Source of the DNA: Planctomycetota bacterium
GTDB taxonomy: Bacteria > Planctomycetota > Phycisphaerae > WQYP01
Direction: 5' to 3'
Length of the DNA stretch: 13,574 nucleotides
NCBI GenBank assembly: GCA_021798635.1
Contig: JAJZGH010000126.1
Location: 1 to 13,574 of the forward strand
The position numbers and the translations under genes were made by a program. Positions 7,969 through 13,574 of this stretch are shown in pieces (the stretch's first letter is position 1; each line of letters starts with the position of its first letter). The notes below the pieces were generated by a model. That model was not told where the DNA came from. It saw nothing but the letters and a program-made list of their open reading frames with translations, and made no database searches.

Positions 7969-10900
7969 ACGATCCTGTTCATGCGACGAATCAAAAGGCG
8001 GCTCTTTCACTAACCGCCGCGCAGCAAGGCGCCATCGCCCATCGCCGGGGAGAAATGGTGGTTCTGGCGGGCGCAGGCTCCGGGAAAACGGCAACTTTGG
8101 CCCGGCGTTGTGCGCAGCTCGTAACATCTACGCCGGACGGCTGCGATGTACGTGAACTTCTCGTGCTGACATTCACCCGCGAAGCAGCCGATGAAATGCG
8201 TAGCCGCATCGCCCTTGTCCTGCGGGACGCTGCCGACAGCCAGACGGACTCTGAACTATTCCAACACCTGCATCAGCAGGCGGTCTCGGTGGATACCGCA
8301 CAAATCAACACGTTTCACGGCTTCTGTAACTGGGCGGCAAAAACCTGGTTTATGTTCTGCCGGGTTGATCCAGGATTTACCTTGCTTAATGAGCATGAGT
8401 CCGCCATGCTTCAAACCGATGCCCTGCACGAGACCGCGCGGCAGTTCATGGCGGAGACCCACCCCCAGCATTCCGATTTTGTTGAAATATTTGATCTTTA
8501 CGCAGGCGCGTCACCGGCTAAACTGGAAATGCTGGTCATGCCAGTTTTGCGTGTAATGCAGACCGTCGTAGATCCCGACGACTGGTGCGCGAAAGCCGCC
8601 GGCAGCGGAGATGCGGAGATCCAAGCGGTTCTCACCACTTTTATCCAACAAAAGGCGCATCGCCTGGAAGAACTGGCCCTCATGCTGGCGGCCAGCGCAG
8701 ATGAAGCGCAATTGCTTCAGGCCGACGCCAAGAAATTAATGTACTGCGGACTTATTGAGGCAAGCGTGGCTGCTAAACAGGCGGCCGAAACATTAACTAC
8801 CGCGGGTCCCGCCGAATGGACCCGGGCACGTGATTATTTGGCAAGCATAAAGTTTGCTGCACAGATTCGCCTGCGCGACAGCAAAGACACGGTACAAACA
8901 GAGCACTTCAGGGACGGGACGTACAAGCCACTAAAAGACTCTTTCATCCAATTATGCGACGAATTTACCGGATCGGACATCGCGCACCTGCAATCGCTTG
9001 AAACGATCGGCCGCCGTCGTATTGGGGCATTTCTGGCGTTTGCCCAGGCTGCGCAACGACAGTATCAGCAGGTGAAAAAATGGCGACGCCAGTTGGATTA
9101 TTCGGATCTGGAGCGCACACTTATCGCCGGCCTTTCCGAACCAGGCAACCCGCTGCAAAGCCTCCTGCATCAGCGATTTCGTCATATTCTGGTAGATGAA
9201 TATCAGGATATCAACCCCGTGCAGCAGCGGCTCATTGAACTGCTCTACCGTGGCGATAATGGCACGAACGGATTAAAGCCCGGTTCTTTATTTGGTGTAG
9301 GGGATGTGCTGCAAAGCATTTATGGGTTCCGTGGCAGTGAGCCGCAGATACTTTATGATATGGCCGCAAATCTAAGAACGGCGGGACAAGCCAACAAAAT
9401 CATTACCATGCGGGAAAATTACCGCACCCTGCCGCCTTTGGTGGATGCCTTGAATGCCATCATTGCACCTATGCTAAAGATGGTGCAGCGCGATTCGTCG
9501 GCCTCAGCGATCAATATGGCGGAACTCGCCGAACTGCATCATGGCCGGTCGCCGGCAGCATCAGGCTGCTTTCCAGGAATTCCTGTGGAACTGCACGTCT
9601 TAACGACGACATCACGCGAAGATTCCCACACCAACGCCGAGGCCGGTGAAGGCGGCAGCGAAGCTGATACGAATGACGGTGATCCATTCAACGAAATGCA
9701 GGCGGATGAACTGGAAGCCACGCGAATCGGGCAACTCATTACCGAGCTGCTACAAAGTTCGCGCAAGGTCGGCACGGAATTACGGCCGCTGGAGTTAAAA
9801 GATATCGCCATCCTTTTACGCGCGCCAAGCCAACGGGCACCGCATTATGTGCGAACGCTGGGCGCTATGGGCATTTTAGCGAACGCCGCCCTGACGACCG
9901 GCTTTTTTGAATCCAGTGAAGTGCTGGAGGTACTGGATATTTTGCGGGTGCTGGATAATCCAAAACAGGATATCGCCTTGGCGAGCGTGTTAATCGGGCC
10001 GATTGGCGGATGTACCGCGGCTGATCTGGCCTATGTCCGCAAGAATGTAACCGGCCACGTCCCCTTTCATCAGGCCGTAATCGACTTCGGCCAGACAAAC
10101 CATACCGACGCCGCGGCCTCCGCACTGGCCAGGAAAATAACGCACACCATGACCAGGCTGGAACAGTGGCGGTCAGCCATACGCGCTGAAACACTGGTCA
10201 ACGCCTTATCTCGAATCATGCAGGAAGCGGGTTTGCTCAATCAGGCCGCCGCCATGGTCGGCGGTCGCCAGCGCCTGGCTAATTTACGCCTGCTGCAACA
10301 ACGGGCCATGGAGTTTTCAGGCTTTGAATTACAGAGCCTGTCCCGCTTCGTCAACTTTTTTGAGCGTTTGCGTGAAGAGCGCGACTTGGGTGAAGCCGCA
10401 CCGCCTGCGGGCAATGCGGTGCGAATCATGTCCATCCATGGCAGTAAGGGGCTGGAATTCCCGGTGGTTTTTGTGGCGGGTCTGGGAACGGCATTTAATA
10501 AGCGTGATCTTCAACAACAACTGCTGGTAGACCGGGACAAAGGCATCGGGATTAAGGTCTTGGATGCCAATGGAATCTTGGTGCAGGATTCGCCGGGCCG
10601 CAGGGTGCTGGCCGAAGAAAAATTAGGAAAACTCCTTCAGGAAGAAGCACGCCTGCTTTACGTAGCCATGACTCGTGCCCGAGACCAACTGATTCTCATC
10701 GGGAGAATGGCGGAATCCACCATGAAAACATGGTCGCAAATTCGTTTGCCCGGGGCAGAGAACCAGAAAGAACGGACCCCGGCATTAAAGCCCCCCGCTT
10801 GCCCGCTAGGGTGGCTGGGGCCTATTTTCAGTCAATACTCAAACTCGCAGACTTCCGATGCGGCCGGCCCGCTGCTGATACTGCATGTAATACCCGAAAG

Positions 10901-11792
10901 CTCACTGAATTCGGCAGAAAATAATCGCACCGACAGTCTTGCACCCACGGTTCCTGCGGGAGATGTTACCGATGCGAGCGTGACTCACGCGCAAGCAGGG
11001 AACCCTCAGGCCCAGGCCTTACACGCTGTGTTCAATCGTATCACACAGCCCTACGCCTATGAGGGGCTAACGCGCATGGCCGCTGTTGCCAGCGTAAGTC
11101 GACTTAAAGCCATGCGTAACAGCGACATAGACTCGCCCGCCTTTATCCTCGACGCGCCGCCCAGTGCGCATTTGGAATTAACTGCGGATAACTCGGGTAT
11201 ACAGCGCGGGCTGATTATGCATCGTGTCGTGCAGCGCCTGGATTTTCAGCGCACCACGGAAGACACATTAGGCCTCGCGTTAGCGGATCTGGTAACGCAG
11301 GGCCATTTAACTCAAGAGGAATTAGCGTTGGTTGATCAGCCCGGGCTGCTCTGGCTTTTCAGCACCGCACTGGGAAAACGCATGCGTCAGGCTGCGAAAC
11401 AATCATCCCGCAATCACCAGTTGCTGCGGGAATTAAATTTTCTCTGGTCCGTGCCCGCGACACAGGCGGCCGGCCTGAACCCGGCCGCACTGACCGGTTC
11501 AGGTGTTAAGCCAATCGCCGGACCCGGCGCTGCACAATCGCCTACCGGAGGTCTTGACATCATGCTGATCCGCGGCACCATTGACGCCTTATTAATTGAA
11601 CCCGATGCGCTGGAAATCATCGACTACAAAACCGATGCCGCCGTCTTTATCCCCTCTCGTCTGTCCGCCTATCAGCAACAAGTGCTGTATTACGCCTCCG
11701 CCGCCGCCGAAATCCTCAAACAACCCGTCCACCGAACCTCCCTGGTATTTTTTTCCACGAGACAAATCGTCTCTACGGGCCTGTCGCAGTGA
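7965..11792 (+). CDS. addA: AddA, UvrD-family helicase/nuclease subunit of AddAB
   Basis: This encodes 1275 residues, near the usual 1200-1250. Superfamily 1 helicase motifs appear in order: Q motif LTAAQQGAIA, Walker A GAGSGKT (36-42), motif Ia LVLTFTREAADEM, INTFHGFC, motif II LVDEYQD (D411, E412), motif III VGDVLQSIYGFRG (Q450), motif IV RENYRT, motif V IMSIHGSKGLEFPVV, and motif VI LLYVAMTRARDQLIL. The C-terminal PD-(D/E)XK nuclease has RGTIDALL (D1207), IIDYKTD (D1220, K1222) and YQQQVLYYA (from Y1236). AddA is the 3'-5' motor and cuts the 3'-ended strand. Motif III has Leu449 where many AddA proteins have Lys; UvrD also varies there. Two low-complexity stretches stand out: an acidic one near 546-585, and an Ala/Gly/Pro one just before the nuclease strands near 1165-1200. 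It follows addB with a 4-bp overlap. The annotation is confident. Confidence 0.95.
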   Translation: MNDPVHATNQKAALSLTAAQQGAIAHRRGEMVVLAGAGSGKTATLARRCAQLVTSTPDGCDVRELLVLTFTREAADEMRSRIALVLRDAADSQTDSELFQHLHQQAVSVDTAQINTFHGFCNWAAKTWFMFCRVDPGFTLLNEHESAMLQTDALHETARQFMAETHPQHSDFVEIFDLYAGASPAKLEMLVMPVLRVMQTVVDPDDWCAKAAGSGDAEIQAVLTTFIQQKAHRLEELALMLAASADEAQLLQADAKKLMYCGLIEASVAAKQAAETLTTAGPAEWTRARDYLASIKFAAQIRLRDSKDTVQTEHFRDGTYKPLKDSFIQLCDEFTGSDIAHLQSLETIGRRRIGAFLAFAQAAQRQYQQVKKWRRQLDYSDLERTLIAGLSEPGNPLQSLLHQRFRHILVDEYQDINPVQQRLIELLYRGDNGTNGLKPGSLFGVGDVLQSIYGFRGSEPQILYDMAANLRTAGQANKIITMRENYRTLPPLVDALNAIIAPMLKMVQRDSSASAINMAELAELHHGRSPAASGCFPGIPVELHVLTTTSREDSHTNAEAGEGGSEADTNDGDPFNEMQADELEATRIGQLITELLQSSRKVGTELRPLELKDIAILLRAPSQRAPHYVRTLGAMGILANAALTTGFFESSEVLEVLDILRVLDNPKQDIALASVLIGPIGGCTAADLAYVRKNVTGHVPFHQAVIDFGQTNHTDAAASALARKITHTMTRLEQWRSAIRAETLVNALSRIMQEAGLLNQAAAMVGGRQRLANLRLLQQRAMEFSGFELQSLSRFVNFFERLREERDLGEAAPPAGNAVRIMSIHGSKGLEFPVVFVAGLGTAFNKRDLQQQLLVDRDKGIGIKVLDANGILVQDSPGRRVLAEEKLGKLLQEEARLLYVAMTRARDQLILIGRMAESTMKTWSQIRLPGAENQKERTPALKPPACPLGWLGPIFSQYSNSQTSDAAGPLLILHVIPESSLNSAENNRTDSLAPTVPAGDVTDASVTHAQAGNPQAQALHAVFNRITQPYAYEGLTRMAAVASVSRLKAMRNSDIDSPAFILDAPPSAHLELTADNSGIQRGLIMHRVVQRLDFQRTTEDTLGLALADLVTQGHLTQEELALVDQPGLLWLFSTALGKRMRQAAKQSSRNHQLLRELNFLWSVPATQAAGLNPAALTGSGVKPIAGPGAAQSPTGGLDIMLIRGTIDALLIEPDALEIIDYKTDAAVFIPSRLSAYQQQVLYYASAAAEILKQPVHRTSLVFFSTRQIVSTGLSQ

Positions 11793-11809
11793 TGGCCCTC
11801 TTGCGACGG

Positions 11810-11849
11810 CGCCATTTCCGGCAGCCGTTAAGCAGATGCCGCAATGGCG
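11810..11849. terminator. Hairpin between convergent addA and methyltransferase genes
   Basis: CGCCATT (11810-11816) pairs with AATGGCG (11843-11849), and inside it CGGCA (11819-11823) pairs with TGCCG (11837-11841) around a 13-nt loop, with a 2/1-nt internal loop. It starts 17 bp after the addA stop and lies beyond the end of the methyltransferase gene, where a two-way terminator would be expected. No T-run follows on either strand, so its termination strength is doubtful. Confidence 0.35.
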
Positions 11850-11914
11850 TATAATAACCAAACGGAAGGCTATCGGCACCGACGTGGACGCGCCTGTGGT
11901 CAGGCCGGACTACC

Positions 11915-13463
11915 TCATGCACTCCAAAGAGCCAGTTTGCCCATAGTGGTTGCTTTTTGTTTCCGCGCAGCGTTTGTCTTGCGCCGACTTGACTCGCCAA
12001 AAAGGCTGTCATAGGTCGCTTGCGTGCCGAGTTCATTTGCTAAAAGCCGAAGATTCAGCCGGCCCAGAAGATCAACGGTAATAGGTCGTTTGGAATCCCA
12101 AAAGACATAGGAGCTGAAAAACTCCCGTGCGATGTCGGAATTCAAAAGAGCGGCCAGGTAGTCTGCGGCATGTTGTGTCGGACATGGCAGAAAGTAGCAG
12201 GTGTCATCGAGAACAAACGGTTTCCCATCGACTGAGCCTATATTGACGAAATTAAGTTTCTTGTAGAAACCGGAAATAGCGACCTTCCACGGGCTGAAGG
12301 AATAATCGCCCACGCCAAAAATAGAAAACATGGGTTTGCCGCGATAGATGGAACTTTTTCGCTGTTTGAATAAATCCGCGTGTGCTTGCAGATAATCCCA
12401 GGTCAGGGGAGCAGAGTGTTCGATGATGGAGGTGTCACCCCCGGCCCGCCTTTGCGGTACAAGCATCCAGCGCTCGGAAAATTTCGCGATGCCACCGGCG
12501 ATTTCAGAGCTTTTGAGCATCGGAAACATGTACGTACCTTCCAAGCTTACCAGTTCAGCAAGCCCGTTGCGATACTGATCACCGTTCCGATGTAATTCCA
12601 TGACCTTGGAGCAGTCGTGCTTGATACCAGATCGCCACGAGGGAGATTCGTCGCCCTCGAGATGGCGCAAGGCGATGCATATCGAGGTCCGCGATAAGCG
12701 TGCCGTCCTGGTAGGCAAGCGTGCTGCTTGGCCCGTGCACGGTGAGGCCCGGGTAAACCGTCGCCGTCTGATTCGTCGTCTGAGAACCAAACTGGATCAC
12801 CAGCAGGGACGCCTGCACTGCCGCGTTGAAGTGGCAATCAGCGTCGATTTTATAAATGGCGGCGTGTTTGACACCCAAATCCAGGCTCCAACAGTGGGCA
12901 AGAATCTTACGCGCAACGGCGGTTTTACAAAGCATGGCCAGAATGCCGGCACCCTGGTGAAGTTTATCGACAATTCGAATCATCATAGATTCTGAAATAT
13001 CAAAGTTAGCCCTGCCTGTTATGGCATCCCAGCCGGTGCGATTTTGAAAATTACTTTTCACCGGTAGATTCTTACCACCGAAGGTTCCCAGTTGTGTATT
13101 GGTCACCCAGGGCAGATTACCCAGCACGAGCAGGGGTTGTGGAAGGGTATTGAACAAATTGGCCAGATCGGCCTGAAAAAAATCGCCCTCAATCAGGAGA
13201 ACCATTTGGCTATCTTTTCTTTGCCCAAGAGCTTCTCCGGCCTGCGCGACATGGCGAATGTTGATATCCATACCCAATGCGCGGGTAACACTGGGGAAGT
13301 AATCCAGCCCCGCAAACAGCAAATTCCCTCGACCGCAGGTCGGCTCAAATAATGACGCTGGTTGGATCCCTTGCTCGGCGAGCAATCCACACACCGTGCG
13401 GCTTAACTCAACTGGCGTTTGAAAGTCGCCGAATTCAACTACTTCTCTGGTTTTCACGACCAC
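11915..13463 (-). pseudogene. N6-adenine-type DNA methyltransferase, interrupted by a +1 frameshift
   Basis: Two overlapping minus-strand frames make one protein. The first (GTG 13463 to stop 12579) has the SAM-binding motif FEPTCGRGN (39-47) and a catalytic motif IV written GNLPWVTN (N116-W119), then NFDISESMMIRIVD and GILAMLCKTAVARKIL, typical of Class-I adenine methylases. The second, ending at 11915, holds the target-recognition-like half: WRSGIKHDCSKVMEL, RKSSIYRGKPMFSIFGVGDYSFSP split over adjacent segments, and WKVAISGFYKKL. Skipping one base near 12671 joins them as DMHR-LRHLEGDESPSWRSG, giving about 515 residues. A stop (13485-13487) just upstream limits the start; GTG 13463 is the first usable codon. 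It presumably methylates adenine in host DNA. No restriction gene is visible next to it. The break may be a real inactivating mutation or a sequencing error. It is convergent with addA, 122 bp away. Confidence 0.85.
12661..12674 (-). other. Frameshift site in the methyltransferase gene
   Basis: On the minus strand the stretch CGCCTTGCGCCATC is read as R-L-A-P in the first frame, after which the product loses family resemblance (APSRGRRISLVAIWYQARLL) and ends at 12579. Removing one C of the CC at 12671-12672 gives R-L-R-H-L-E-G-D-E and runs into the conserved WRSGIKHDC segment. The exact base cannot be fixed, but the shift must occur within a few codons of here. The difference between the frames is exactly one base. 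Confidence 0.75.
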
Positions 13464-13513
13464 ACACGCACTAGCGAAGTTTTCTTATGCCCTCTACCTG
13501 TCCGGCTTTTTCT

Positions 13514-13519
13514 ATTATA
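13514..13519 (-). promoter_or_regulatory. -10 box of the methyltransferase promoter
   Basis: The minus strand reads a perfect TATAAT here, about 50 nt before the GTG start at 13463. No good -35 hexamer stands 16-18 nt upstream (the sequence there is near CAGTGG), so the promoter is probably weak or needs an activator. The leader between is A-rich (AAGAAAAC), with no clear Shine-Dalgarno sequence. Confidence 0.4.
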
Positions 13520-13574
13520 CGGCTGTATTGTAATCGCCACTGGAGGGCGTTGGAAATCGTCAGATATCCTTGGG

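Noticed and set aside
11850..11855. Perfect TATAAT on the plus strand after addA
   Set aside because: There is no convincing -35 box (GTTAAG at 17 nt) and no plus-strand gene follows; it lies between convergent genes.
11596..11946. Plus-strand frame across the end of addA and the intergenic gap
   Set aside because: It is a shadow of the addA end in another frame, with low-complexity Pro/Ser content and no ribosome binding site.
12600..12995. Plus-strand frame opposite the methyltransferase
   Set aside because: It is antisense to a clearly conserved protein on the minus strand, with no recognisable domain.
4441..13463. A defence system made of addB, addA and the methylase
   Set aside because: addBA is a standard housekeeping recombination pair, the methylase is on the opposite strand and frameshifted, and no other defence gene is visible; shared function is not supported by the sequence.

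Overview
The window is about 13.6 kb of bacterial DNA, dense in genes, with moderate to high GC. It looks like a member of Planctomycetota, possibly a Phycisphaerae-type lineage. That is an inference from two things: a BlaI/M56 regulatory pair whose M56 protein carries a long extracytoplasmic array of carboxypeptidase-regulatory-like repeats, and an addB-addA helicase-nuclease pair whose sequence style fits that phylum. No rRNA, tRNA, CRISPR array or transposase is visible.

Left part (1-4162, minus strand): a two-gene regulatory operon, blaI-M56. It is driven by a near-consensus sigma70-type promoter whose -10 box lies inside a perfect 16-bp palindrome, the likely autoregulatory BlaI operator. 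The two genes overlap by 14 bp. The M56 protein runs open to the left edge of the window (at least 1234 residues) and has no visible penicillin-binding sensor domain. In that place it has about eight repeated beta-sandwich-like modules.

Intergenic 4096-4440: the blaI promoter/operator, a 12-bp perfect inverted repeat, a second small hairpin, a short coding-like tail of unknown origin, and a weak candidate promoter for addB.

Centre (4441-11792, plus strand): addB and addA, coupled by an ATGA overlap. Together they encode a complete AddAB double-strand-break resection machine: the AddA helicase motifs, both PD-(D/E)XK nuclease sites, and the four cysteines of the AddB iron-sulphur cluster.

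Right part (11915-13463, minus strand, convergent with addA): a stand-alone N6-adenine-type DNA methyltransferase. It is split by a +1 frameshift near 12671, and the two halves join cleanly if one C/G is skipped. It has a perfect TATAAT -10 box upstream. No cognate restriction endonuclease is visible.

Most of the window is ordinary gene content. The points most worth a second look are the sensor swap in the M56 protein, the operator/promoter architecture of its operon, the frameshifted methylase, and the inverted repeat upstream of addB.
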